Source: Salvia splendens
Lineage: Eukaryota; Streptophyta; Magnoliopsida; Lamiales; Lamiaceae
DNA: 64,000 nucleotides
NCBI RefSeq assembly: GCF_004379255.2
Contig: NC_056048.1
Location: 16,577,197 to 16,641,196, forward strand
Reading direction: 5' to 3'
Under the pieces are notes generated by a model that was given only the letters and a program-made list of their open reading frames with translations, had not been told where the DNA came from and did not search any database. The translations under genes were made by a program, and so were the position numbers. Below, one piece after another: positions 32,765 through 45,599 of the stretch (position 1 is its first letter; each line of letters starts with the position of its first letter).

Positions 32765-35542
32765 TTCTCATGGCAATAATGTTTCCATAGAACTTCATTG
32801 TTACAAAAGATTTATCCCTCAATTCTTTATCTTCCGATCCACGATTGCCTTGGTTTCTCTTCATAGCTCAAATCTGGTGCTAACACCATTTCTTCTGGTG
32901 GTGAACTATGTGTTTGGGGCGAAACACATATTTCCTCAATGTGAGACATGAAAAACATTGACACATGAAAACATTACTACACAGGATCGACTTCTTCTAG
33001 TATTTCATAGGTCTGATAATAAAAACACGGTCTTAGCTTGCCTTGACGCCGAATCTCGTAATCCCTTTAGACGGGGATACTTCAGAAAAAACCTTGTCTC
33101 CCGCCATGAACTGCAGATCAGTTCGCAGCGAAATCTGCGTAAGACTTTTGCCTGTCTTGAGCTTCCTTGATCTTTCTCGGATCTGTCGGACAATTTCTAT
33201 CATCTCTTCTATAGGTTCTAGTCCAAGAATCTTTCTCTCACCGACTTCATCCCAGTACAGTGGTGACCTACATTTCTTCCATACAGTGCCTCCTATGGGG
33301 CCATATTTATAGTTGCTTGATAGTTGTTGTTGTGAGCAAACTCTATAAGTGGTAGTACTGGCTCCAGCTCCCTCCACGGTCGAGTACTATGCATCTCAAC
33401 ATATCCTCCAATGTCTGGATCGTCCTTTCAGACTGCCCGTCCGTCTGTGGATGGAATGCGGTACTGAAATTTAACCGGGTGCCTAGCTCTCGCTGCAGGC
33501 TTATCCAAAATCTGGAAGTAAACTTTGAATCATGATCTGAAGTGATCGTTACCGGTACCCCCATGTAAACGTTATGATCTCCTGCACATAGATCTGGACT
33601 AACTTTGTCCGATCCATACATGATACGGATTGGTATAAGGTGAGCAGTTTTGGTGAGGCGATCTATAATCACCCCAGGATGGCAGTATTCCTCGTAGGGA
33701 CTTTGGCAGTCCCGTCACAAAATCCATCGTGATATGTTCCCATTTCCATTTTGAATTTCCAGGGGCTGCAGCTTCCCATAGGATCGTTGATGTAGAGTCT
33801 TCACTTGCCGACATGTCAGGCATCTTTCTACGATCGACGCTATGCTCCTCTTCATGCCATTCCACCAAAATTGTTTTCTTCATATCTTGGTACATTTTTG
33901 TGCTCCTGGGTGAGCAGTGTATAGTGTTTCTTGTGTTTTCACTCATTATCTCATTTCTAAGTGTCTCATCATTGGGCAAATGAAATCTTCTTTCAAAGGT
34001 GAGGGCGTTATCTGCCTCTTCGCGGTAACTTTCTTCTTTCCCCGTCCTCACTCTCAGACGGATTTTCTCTAATGCTTCATCACATCTTTGAGCCTCAACG
34101 ATTCTGGCCCTTAGGTCCGGTTCAATATCCAAGGTGGCGATCCTACTTTCTACCGTTTCCGGTGCCCTTACTACTTCCAATCGCATCTTACGAAACTCTC
34201 GTATCAGATCTTCATCATGTGTGAGAAAAGTGGCCAAATGGGGTGTAGCCTTCCTGTTCAAGGCGTCTGCCACTACGTTTGCCTTTCCTGGATGGTAATT
34301 TATACCACAGTCATACTCTTTTACTAATTCGAGCCATCTGCGTTGTCGCATGTTCAGATCCTTTGCTCAAAGAAGTACTTGAGGCTTTTGTGATCCGTGA
34401 AGATTTCGCATCGAACTCCGTAGAGATGATGTCTCCAAATCTTCAACACATGTACCACTGCCGCCAATTTCAGGTCGTGTGTTGGGTAGTTAACTCGTAC
34501 GGCCTTAACTGGCGTGATGCGTGTGAAATCACCTTGCTATTCTGCATCAACATGCATCCGAGTCCTATCTTTGATGCATCTGTATACACCACATAACCTG
34601 TTCCCGGTTTCTGGCACGGCTAGGGCTGGTGCGGTGGTCAACTTTTCTTTTAACAGCTGGAAACTTGCTTCACATTCCGGTGTCCAATTGACTTTAACTC
34701 ATTTCTTGAGTTGTTGAGTCAATGGTCTTGCTATTTTAGAAAATCCCTCAATAAATCTTCGGTAGTATCCGGCCAATCCTGAGGAACTCCGAATTTCATT
34801 GGGTGTCGTTGGTGACTGCCAATGTTGTACTGCTTCTACTTTGGAAGGGTCTACTCGGATCCCTTCTGCCGTCACTATGTGTCCAAGGATATTTACTTTG
34901 CTAAGCCAGAACTCACACTTGCTAAACTTGGCATAGAGCTTTTTCGGCTCTTAACGTCTCCAAAGTGTTCCTCAATTGTTCCTCGTGTTCTTTCTCATTC
35001 TTCGAGTAGATGAGCACATCGTCTATAAAGACTTGGACGAACTTGTCCAGGTATGGGTGGAACACGCGGTTCATTAGATTCATGAACACAACTGGGGCAT
35101 TGGTAAGCCCAAAATGCATTACAGTGAACTCGTAATGGCCATATCTGGTGCGGAATGCAGTTTTGGGTATATCGTCCTGTCGGACCTTCAGTTGGTGATA
35201 AATTGATCTCAAGTCCGTTTTTTGAGATCACACCGGCTCCTCGAAGTTAGACAATTAGATCATTAGTCCTTGGTAGAGAGTACTTGTTCTTGAGTGTCAA
35301 CTTTGATCAACTCTCGGTAGTCAATACACATTCTCAATGTTCGATCTTTCTTCTTATAAGAAGAGTACTGGTGCGCTCAATGGTGATACACTGGGTCGGA
35401 TGAAACCCAGGTCTACTAGTTCTTGTAACTGGATCTTAAGTTCTCCTAACTCATTAAGCACCATTCTATATAGTGATTGAGATAATGTGGTTGATCTAAG
35501 CCATCCATTGATTAATTTATTTTGTCTGACTAGTGAAGCCAT
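32765..35542 (-). pseudogene. Gypsy 1 pol, duplicate copy (RT, RNase H, integrase; broken)
   Basis: Same content as 17746-20522. RT fragments are at 35542-35354 and 35212-34922, with FIDDVLIYS. RNase H follows, broken by extra indels such as GGTAGTTAACTC near 34490. A 250-codon frame at 34351-33599 runs from the RNase H end past the HHCC region, in a shifted frame after 33950. The integrase core lies at 33672-33343 with SDHDSKF and DGQSERT. The indel load rises sharply left of about 33750. Confidence 0.88.
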
Positions 35543-38500
35543 TCCTCATCTTAGATTTCATCGTCAAATACTGAGTTCTCTAATGCTTGCATCGATCGTA
35601 ATTGTAGCCATTGAGGTAGCGGGTTGACCTCGTAACCTCTCGCTTAGCTGGGGTAGTCTACTTTTCACAGTCTTTAGGATACTTTTGTTCTTGTCGAGAT
35701 CTATTTTGTCATGATTTAGTACGGACTTCATTTTACTTATGTTTATTTTTTAATATTGAAATAGTATAGGGGTGTTGGCTTCTTTCTCTAAACATTGCTG
35801 GTTTCGTGCCCTTTTTGGTTCGACTGGACTATTCGTGGTAAGATAATCTAGCATGACTTTCCAAAAGATCTAGACCTCATGTCTAGGATTAACACAAAAC
35901 TCTATCGCCAGTTCCTTTCTGGGCCGCTTAATTGGGGGTGTGCAACGTATCATAAAATACTTCTTCGCATTGTGTTGCTAATGTTTTCCCTTGCTCCATG
36001 TTGTAGGACTCCATATCCGTTTCTTCGCGATAACTCTTTAAAGAAAATTTTTTTTGACTTTTCTCTTTTGTAGCAGGGTTGGTGAGGGCAGTGGTGCTAT
36101 CACACGTTCTTTTTCTCAAATGTCTCTACAACTTGTGGCTCTTCTTGACCACCTCTCGGGCGAATCTCTCTGGTTGATGGAATTTGTTTAGTCAAACGTA
36201 AACTACGAATGTACTCGGATTTTCTACATGATTTTCATTACATTACCATGATTGAGGCTTCGTTCTTGTAGTTTACTTATCTTACTCGGAATAAGCATTT
36301 CGATCGATCAAACATTTATATATATATATATGGTCTTATACATCATCAAAAGTTGTTTGATCCATGTATATTCCTTCAACTTTTCTCTTCTTCTTAAGGT
36401 TAGTTACCTATCTACGTAGCATAATATTCGATCTTTTACCAACTCGTTACAAGTGGTACATAGATATGAAACGTTTCGTATTGTCAGTTATGTTGACGCT
36501 TCTAGTTGGTGTATCATTTTTTGTCTGTGTGTCAAAAGAGACTTATTTATCATATGTATCTGAAAGGAATTAAGGCGATGCCTTTCCCGATAGCCTTGTG
36601 TCAAGAACTCGATGATTAATATAATAGTCTTAACTTGGATAGGAATTATCATACAAAAGAAGTATGACTGAAAAGTATGACTGAAATTCGAAAGGCTCCA
36701 GAATACCCAATGGGACAAGAATGACATCTCTTGTTCAACTCATATGAATTTTCGTCGACAATTGACTTTGAAGGCAAGTACTGAGTTCAATTGAGTTTAT
36801 CATGTTCATTCAAAGAACTACGTAGCTCAACTGGTTTCCAGATAAACTCATAGAAGCTGAGGCTCACCCCTGGTGGGAGCTAGAAAGAATCATGAGATGG
36901 GTCATGAAAACTGGATGGAAATGAATTAACTGTAAATTCCCATAGTAGGCTGCCACATAAGACAGTACAGTTGTCCAATTAAATTGAAAGGATCTGAGCA
37001 TTAAGGGTAGTGGTTCAAACATGTCACCGCCTAAGATGATCAGCCGCGAAAATGTAGAAACATAGGCGATTGCAATGAAGGAATATTGATCATGTTTCAA
37101 AGACATCTTGATATGGAATAACAAAATCACATCAATGATTTCATAGGTTCATTAAGACACTACACTGAAATGAACTATTTGGAAAAATCTGCTAGATCAA
37201 ACCCGTTAGGAATAATACATGTACTAGAACTGAGATAGAATAATTTAACCTATGTAAGAAAGATATTGCTACAACACGGTTATAAAATAGAGAGGTGAAC
37301 AAAAGTTCCAACATAATATGAAATTCTCTGAGGAAAATGTTTTAATGGCGTGATTATTTTGGAGGTCATATATGTAAGCATCATAAGAATGAAATTTCAT
37401 TGTATGAGTCCAAGAAATCAGGATATAGATCTTATATATTGTGGTTCAAAGAAGACAACAACAACTAACGACGCTTGAAACATAGGAGTATTCTAATTTT
37501 GGGAATTGAAACTGAGTCACCACTTTCGTGGGAAAAAAATGAAAGTGGCGTATTACTTGCAAAAACGTGAGTCAATCAAAAGTCTTAATAGACGACAGGG
37601 CACCATTGTTGAGAAGGTTCAGTAATTGTACGAGGGATGGGATTATCTTGAAGGTCATAGACGCAAGCAACTTTAGAATTAAAGGTTTATGCTTGGAGCT
37701 TACAAAGTCAAATCATTACTCTTTATGAACAATGAGTCAAAGGACTGTAGTCAATAAACTGGAAGTGAGTCATAACTTGCATAGAAAAAGGAATACAGAC
37801 GTGTTGCTTGCAAAGATGCGAGTCAATCTAAAGTCCGAAATAGATGATGGGTACTTTCGTTTAGGAGGATTCTTAGAAAGAAATTTGTGGGAATCCAAGT
37901 AAGTACTGTTGATCATAATCATCGCTTCGAGTCATGTGACACTTCCTTGTTTGTTCTTGTGGAGCTCGGACATGATAAATGCGTTCTAGAAAACATACAT
38001 TCCAAGATGGGATTCCTCGTGCTGTTAAAACTAATAACTGCAGTTGAAGGTCATACTTTCATATTGTTCTCGATAACTTAGAACGTTAATTCTTGTAAAG
38101 CATTGCATTCTCCATTGTGCTTCACAGCATGCTATAAGGATTTTTTTTCTGGGTCGCGTAGCCACTTTTGACATGTTACGCAAGATTGAATCACTTAATT
38201 AGATCGTGGGTACGATCTCTTTTCGTGTAGGGATACATCTCCCTAATAGGATTGAGGGTACACTCATTCGGTTATGACTTAGTTATCATCAAGACATTGG
38301 GAACTTCATCATTTAAACGCTCAAGAGACGCCCATGTGTCGTAGGTAGTTCTTGACTCTCGTGTGATCGTTATCATCTAAGAATAGATGAGTCCATTCAT
38401 AAGGCTCAATCTTGTGCATTTGATATTGTTCCAAAAACATCATAAATCGTGGTTTCGTCAAGACATAGGGTAGAGGAAAAGATGTGGGGTCCGCTTTCAG

Positions 38501-39097
38501 ACTCATTCATCTACATTCTCCATTTTTTTAAAAACAGAATTAGGGTTTGCCCTAACTTGCATATACTTGTTCCTTTGATCGCTTAGAAAAGCGGTAAGGA
38601 AGTCATCAAATTACAATACTGTTCAAGAGCGTCAAGCCTAACATATTTCTTAGGCATTCTATGTTCGCATGCATTAGTCATTCCATAACTTTCTAGAAGA
38701 AACTACCTTAATCCATCATCATACTCCACATAATCGAATATGCACAATTCATAATACTTTAGCATTTGTCTCAAATACCTCCTTATGCTTAACATACTAA
38801 ACTTGACATTTCACAAGTCGTTGGGAGAAATGAAGTTGACATTCTTTTTCCTTGAAAACCTTGAATTTTTCAAAATATTCTCATAACAAGATCATTTTTC
38901 CATCAATCAAGTCCTTTCATAAATAACTGATCATTTTCTCGTAAATACTTCTTCTTACCTCATAATTGCGGTTGAACGTGACGAGTCGAGGTGTTGAGCT
39001 CCTTTAAGTTTAATATTTTAGTCATATTCTAGTCTAGTACTTTTATTCTAGACCAAGGCTTGAAAGAAGGTTCTTGGGTCCAGAGCGAAAGAACATT
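35543..39097 (-). other. Gag-less internal region of gypsy 1, duplicate copy
   Basis: Counterpart of 20523-24073, non-coding as far as I can see. It is nearly identical except for a patch at 36835-37020 with roughly eighteen differences in about 200 bp. Confidence 0.6.
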
Positions 39098-39109
39098 GCT
39101 CTGATACCA
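39098..39109 (-). promoter_or_regulatory. Primer-binding site of gypsy 1, duplicate copy
   Basis: TGGTATCAGAGC on the minus strand, next to the LTR start at 39113; identical to 24074-24085. Confidence 0.85.
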
Positions 39110-39112
39110 CTC

Positions 39113-40770
39113 TGTCAAGACCACAACTCCCTAGTGATAGCGAGCGCAGCTATAACGTGACTAAAATAGTCTCAAATAGAAAGGATCAACATAAGGGATA
39201 AGTCAAACTTAAAACATTAATTCTGAAGGCGAAAATGGTACATAGTCCAAATAAAATCAGAGTATAATGACTGGGTTCATAATTCCTAGTACATAATCAT
39301 GTTGCAGCGAAAGAGTCCAAGACAAAATAATACGTATGAAGACATACTACTTTGGGCTACCTAACTACTTATTAATGGTCATTTCCCAACACCTTCGCTT
39401 CCTCGTACACATTCAACCTGCACGTTAGAAAAGAAACATACAGGGCTGAGTACTTGATATACTCAGTGAGCATAGTGCCAAAAAAAAAGTTCCATTTAAT
39501 TTGTCAGCCACAGTTGAGTGAACACTGAGTTTTTATTTAAAAAGGCCCGAGTCACTAAATTCTTTTCATTTCATAAAATTGATTGCGCAATCACATGAAC
39601 ATAAATACCATATCTGAACGTAGGTGAACCGGGAATGTGACCACATTCCACGACGGTCACTGGACCGGCCAACTTGAAAGCTAGCACACAGTCCCCATAT
39701 GTGTACACTAGTCCGAGTAGGGTTTGCGGTCCTACTGGGACCCGAATTCAATTTAACATGATTGACATAGCCAAGCAGATAGGTAATCGTAATAGCAAAA
39801 CATGACATGACAAACATGTTTAGAAAAGATTCACATTTTCATACTAAAATCACGTTTTGAAAAGAATGCCCACCTGATATGCTTATTCCTTAATTTAATT
39901 ACTCGTGTTGGCCTCGCTCTGCCCTCGGGCAAAATACCCTTAAAACATAAATAGCGTAGTACGTTAATTAGTACTTGAACTATTTCTCCTTAGAAAGAAT
40001 GCATGCACCTTATGACATAGCACCTAAATCTTTATTCTTGTCTCATAGGATCTCTAGTCCTTTCTCGTGCTTCACTAAGTGATAGGATTTATTTATTCAC
40101 TTCAACTAAATCCAGAAATATTCTATTATCTCAAACAAATAATCACATGGGAACGTATTAAATAAAATATGGATTCTTGGAAAATCCCTTTTTAAATCTC
40201 TTCTTTGAATTTTCTTAAGGCTGTCCATGGCGTCCCGGGGCGACGCCGGTCGGCTTTCGCATCTCCAACTTTAATATTTTCTTTCCTCGGAACTTAATAA
40301 ATTATTCGGAAAAATTAATTAATTGAGCTCCAACTCAATATTTTCCATCTTCGGGAAATCAATAATTTATTCGAGAATTAATTAATCAACTTTCGAGTTC
40401 CAAGCTCGTCTCCATAATTAATTCTAGTCCAAGTAATCTACTCGGCTCAACCAAATTAATTTAGTAGACCCAAGCTTAGTCCATTAATTAAATTTCGATC
40501 CAATCATAAAATAAATCTCGGTCCAACAGGAAATTCTCGGCCCAAACTATTAATTCGTAGGCCATCTTAATTAATTCATCTCAAGCCCAACTAATTAAAT
40601 TGTCCAACTTTAACTCCTTAGAAACCCCTCGGTCCATAATTAGAACCTAGTCTTTTTGATTTGTGTAGTCCTTCTACACGAGAATTGGCCTAATTAATTA
40701 ATTGGAACAACCCCATCAATTAAATACTCCAGCCCCAACATCTTATTTAGGCAGCCCACTCACCCTATCC
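39113..40770 (-). mobile_element. Proximal part of the gypsy 1 5' LTR, second copy
   Basis: Matches 24089-25743 almost exactly and ends CACTCACCCTATCC at the LINE insertion point. This is the copy contiguous, through the LINE, with the distal LTR part at 48321. Confidence 0.85.
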
Positions 40771-41029
40771 TTTTTTTTTCGAAATCACCATGACGGTGGA
40801 GGGTTCGTTGGTCCCTCGACCCTATATATCATAAAAGATCAACATTACATCAGAAATGCCCAAAAAGTGGCATGATTTTGAATCATATGAGAGTATTCAG
40901 TTGTCCAACCGCCAAACAAGGGCTGGACACCCTGCTACTCACCCTCAAAAGGAAAAATACATGTTTAAGCTATTCCTCATTCTCAACTCTAATATTTGGA
41001 ATTCCCATTTGTTCCATCCGGACGATTGC

Positions 41030-44000
41030 TTAGAGATGTCTTGGGGCAGAGAGGCCATCAAAGATTAACATTGGAGATAAAGCCAGAGCCATGTTGACTA
41101 GAGATCCAACAGCCATGTTACCTTCACGGTGAACGAAGGTGGCCTTGAGGACACAAGACCGTTGGAGGAGAGTGATTTGTGCCATGAGGTGGCACGTGAG
41201 CTGGTCTCGAGTTTCTTGTGTTGATGAGTGAGATGACTTGTGTCGCATCCAATTCAATCCAGATTGCAGTTCCAAATTCCTTGGCCAACAGAAGCCTGCG
41301 AAGGACTGCGCTTAGCTCTGCTTCAAGGACCGACTCAACGCGAAGGGGTGTGGCGAAGGCTTTCAGTAGCGCGCCATGGTGATTACAGATGATCCCCCCT
41401 CCTCTCGCATTTCCAGTAGCATCACGCAGGTTACCCTTAGCATTGAGCTTAACCCAAGGGGGGTCTGGGGGGTTCCACTTGATCGGGATAACCATTGGAA
41501 GTGGACGTCTTCTCTCCGCCCGATGCGGCATATCAAATGTCGTGCTCATGCCCTTCCATTGTTTTGGCCCAATCTTCCCACCGGTCATGAGGTTTCGGAT
41601 GAGCAATTTAACCTGCCAGACCACATTAATAGGTTTTAATCGAATACCATCATGTCTGCTCTTGTTTCGCTCTGTCCAAATGAACCAGTGGATAAGGTAC
41701 GAGGTTACTTGGCTGAGGTGTGACGGTGTTGATTGGAAGATTCTCTTGGACCATGCCTCGAGCCGATCTGGAATAGTGTCATTAATATGGAGGTGGTTTC
41801 GATTGCCGGCAAACCAAACATCAAACTCTTCCCAGACTTTTGAAGCCCCTAATCCTTGAACAAACAAGTGTTGCAAGGATTCAATCCCTGGTCGGACCTG
41901 ACAGCAATGGCACTTGGAGGCGAGTTCGATATGTCTCCATTGCAACTTTGTGTCAAGCTGAGGCTAGGGTGAAGTTCCCCGTCCGCGACAGATTCCACCT
42001 CGGGATGTCCTGCTCCCCAATCAGAATTGGGGTCCGCACGATTTCATCAACAATCTGTTGTGGGGAGACCGGCCTGGTAGTGGAGGAGTTGTAGTTTTGG
42101 CGTGCACCAACTGTTTTCATCCCAGAAGTCTGAGACCCGAGCCGTAGGGTAGCCTCTATCATCAAGGCTAACGTCCCTCAGGGGGCATTTCCCAACCAAA
42201 TATCATCCCAGAAGTAGATGTCACCACTTCCAATAACCCACCGAATGTGCGGCTGGACCTGGGCTCAGATCCGAGCGAGCCTACGCCATGTAGGGCTGCA
42301 CCTACTCGAGACTGACTGGGTGAAAGGGGAGGATGTTCAGAAGTATTTGTTCTGCAGGTACACAGCCCACAGTAGTTGTGCTCCCGGAACCTTTACCACA
42401 ATTTGAGATTAAAGGCCCTGAGGACTTCTTTGAACCTTCTAATCGCGAGTCCTCCTTCCATCGTGGGACGGCAGATCTGTTCCCAGCTAATCTAGTGGGT
42501 TTTTGTTCTCCTGTCATTGTTGGAACCCCAAAAGAAACGTGCGAGGAGTTGGTCTAGTTGTTTGAGCGCTCCTTTCGTCGGTTCAATGGCTTGAAAGATG
42601 TGTAGAGGAATTGCTTCTAACGTACTTTTGATGAGGGTGAGCCTACCTCCAAAGGAGAGGTGACCATGTGCCCATCCGTTGATTCTTCTCGCAATCTTGT
42701 CTCTGAGGAAAAGGAACATGTCTGTAAGTTTAGCTCCCCGGAAGATGGGTACCCGAGATAGAGAAACGGGAAAGAGCCATTTGTATACCCTCCGAAGCGT
42801 TGGATGTTGGAGGCCCAATCTTCATCAATCTCCGCAATAAAGAAGTTGCTTTTTGCTGCGTTGATCAGTTGGCCGGAAACTGCTTCATACTCTGCGAGAC
42901 AGCTCCTCAGATGGCTCATGGGTTCCTCCTCTCCTTGTGCGAAGAAAAGGATGTCATCCGCATATGCGAGATGGCTGATTTCCAGGCAGCGCCGCGTGGA
43001 TTTATACGTCATGTTCCATTTACCCAAAATTAACTTATCCAATGATCTCGAAAGATAATCTGCCGCGATCACAAAGGGAGCCGGGGAGATTGGGTCTCCT
43101 TGCCTAAGACCACGTGTTGCTTTAAAGAATCCAGAGGGAGACCCATTGACGAGGATGGAAAACCAACACCATCTGATGCAGTGTTCGATAAGGCTGATCC
43201 AGAGCTCGGGGAAGCCCATTCGCCGGAGGATTTTGAGGAGGAAAGACCATTGGACCCGATCTAGGGGTGAGCAAAAAAACCGGAAACCGAATATCCGAAC
43301 CGAACCAAACCGAAATTTTGAAATTCGGTTCGGTTATTTCGGTTTTTCGGTTCGGTTCGGTTTTGAAAATACAAAAATTTCGGTTTTTCGGTTCGGTTCG
43401 GTTCGGGCGAAGAAAAAAACCGAAAAACCGAATAACCGAATTATATATATTCTATGAATTTAATATATTATATTATATATAATATATAGTATATTCTTTT
43501 AATAAATTCTACTATATTATATATATTATATGTATTATTAGTTTTATATTATATATAAATATTCCATTAGTATATATAAAATAAAATAAATTACACACAC
43601 ATATATATATTAATATTATATTTATTTTTTCGGGTTTTTCGGTTTTTTCGGTTTTGTTCGGATTTTTCGGTTTTTTAAGTTCGGTTTTCTATTTTTCGGT
43701 TTCTGTTTTTCGGTTTTTTCGGGTTCGGTTCGGTTTGGATTTTAAACTAAATTCGGTTTTTCGGTTTTGGTTCGGTTTTAATAAAAAACCGAACCGAAAC
43801 CCGAATGCACACCCCTAACCCGATCATATGCCTTGGCCAAGAAACATCTGGTAAGCTCATGGAACATCTCTTGGGCAAGGAGGACGTTGTCATTAAGGAG
43901 TCGACCTTTGACAAAGCAGCTCTGGTTTTGAGAGACCACGAGGGGGAGAAGGGGAGTAATTCTAGCTGTGAGGATCTTCGTGATAATCTTATTTGTGACA

Positions 44001-45536
44001 TTGCACAGGCTAATAGGACAGAAGTCCGACCATGTTGCCGGAGCTTCCTTTTGTGGGATGAGCACGATCGATGTGGCCGTGATGCTTCGGGGCAGGTAGG
44101 CGCCGAGAAAGAACTGCCTAACAGCAGCTGAAACGTCATGTCCCACAATTGTCCAACAAGATTGGAAGAACGGTGCCGTGTACCCATCTGGACCTGGGGT
44201 ACTATCCCCGGAAATGTCAAAAGCTGCTCTCTTGATTTCTTCAAGATCGGGGGGAGTGATGAGAGCTTCAAGGTCTGTAGAGGGAGGGAGCTCTTGAATC
44301 AGGCTGAGATCCGGTTCACTGAGTTGAATGGGATCAGGGGCGAGAAGACCTTTAAAGAATGCCACTGCTGAGTTTTGGATATCAGCCTCGTCTTCCCAGT
44401 CTCTCCCATTAGCATGAATTTTGTGGATGTGCAGCCGGACCCTTTTCTGTTTTACCCAACTCTGGTAGAACCTGGTGTTCCTATCCCCATCCGAGAGCCA
44501 TCGGAGGGTGGCCTTTTGATGCCAAAAATCCTCTTCCATCTTTAAGGTGAGAATGTAGGTTGCAATGTGCTTATTGATGGCTGCCCTGTTTTGCGGTGAT
44601 GGTCAGCTTCAAAATTGGTTTGTGCCTCAACGATCAGCTCCTCGGTAGCTTTGAGGTTTGCTTGGACGTTGCCAAACACCTCCTTGTTCCACGTTTTGAG
44701 GGTCTTCTTGAGTCTCGCAAGTTTCATCTGGAGGTTAAGTAGACCTCCTGCACCCATGTCCTGACTCCAGTCGTCACAGATGACATCCAGAAATTGGGGT
44801 GGCGGATCCACATATTTTGGAAGCGAAAGGCTCTGGCTTTATGACGAGTGGGGGCCTGCAAACACCTCATAAGAACCGGCCCATGGTCAGAGGCAACACG
44901 TGGAAGGTTAGTCACCCTCGTCGAGTCGAAAACACTTGCCCATGCTTCATTCAGAAAAATTCTGTCAAGTCTTTCAAAGAGGCTATTTTTGGCCCAAGTG
45001 TAATTGGCACCGTCAAAATCCGGGTCGAGCTGCCTACAGTCCTCGAGTGTCTCGGCGAAATCAATCATTTCCGTAGAACGGTTGGACTCACTGCCAATCC
45101 TGTCGTGCGGATGAAGGATAGTGTTGAAGTCCCCTCCAATTGCCCACGGAGTGTCTTCTGAGAGAGCAGCCAGTTCACAAAGCTTTTCCCACAGGGGATA
45201 CCTGTCCGCCCTTGGGCACTTAGCATAGACGGCCGAAATATGGAGGGGGCGTGTCACACCGGACAAGGTCAGCTGACCATGCAGCACCTGCTCCGAATCA
45301 TCCAAAACCTCAAACGTGGTTCCTTGTTCCGCAAAAATCCAAATCTTTACATTGCCATTTGACCCTTTGAAGTCCAGCCCCAGGATGCTTGAGTATAGCC
45401 CCGGGTTTGGTTGGGTGAGGGGTTCCATTACCGCAAGGAAAGCAATACGATGCAATTTGATTAGTCTTTTGATCACGTTTCGGGTAGACGCATTAGCGAT
45501 CCCTTTAGCGTTCCAAAATAAAAGATTGCGCGACAT
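41030..45536 (-). pseudogene. LINE ORF2: endonuclease, reverse transcriptase and RNase H
   Basis: The start is taken at MSRNLLFWNAKGIAN, the usual plant L1 ORF2 opening. The APE-type endonuclease spans 45536-44724, with the MEP, GGDFNTILH and SDHGPVLM motifs. A linker follows (44811-44542). RT is at 44539 to the MITE (43817) and resumes at 43219-42617 with GLRQGDPIS and the catalytic YADD (about 42964-42953). The zinc-finger/linker part is at 42818-42492 and RNase H at 41945-41030. In RNase H the first catalytic Asp appears lost: VKLNAKG stands where relatives have NxDG. A frame change follows ISLI near 41215, and HREGN marks the domain end. Without the MITE the frame would be about 1315 codons, a normal length. 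Frame changes occur near 44725, 44540, 42700 and 42490. The encoded enzyme would carry out target-primed reverse transcription. Confidence 0.9.
43262..43817. mobile_element. hAT-like MITE inside LINE ORF2, second copy
   Basis: Same insert as 28244-28804, 556 bp, with TAGGGGTG/CACCCCTA ends and the ACCCGATC duplication at 43254-43261 and 43818-43825. It sits at the identical LINE position, so it predates the 15-kb duplication. It differs only by a few indels in CGGTT and T runs. Confidence 0.9.
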
Positions 45537-45599
45537 AATCAACAACAAGGTCCCATACCTGAGGGGAGTGGACTCCACTTCTGGTATTCAATCTGCTAG

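Noticed and set aside
33599..34351. 250-codon frame at the RNase H-integrase border as an intact gene
   Set aside because: It is retroelement pol that changes frame after about 33950; its length is due to a one-base difference from the first copy.
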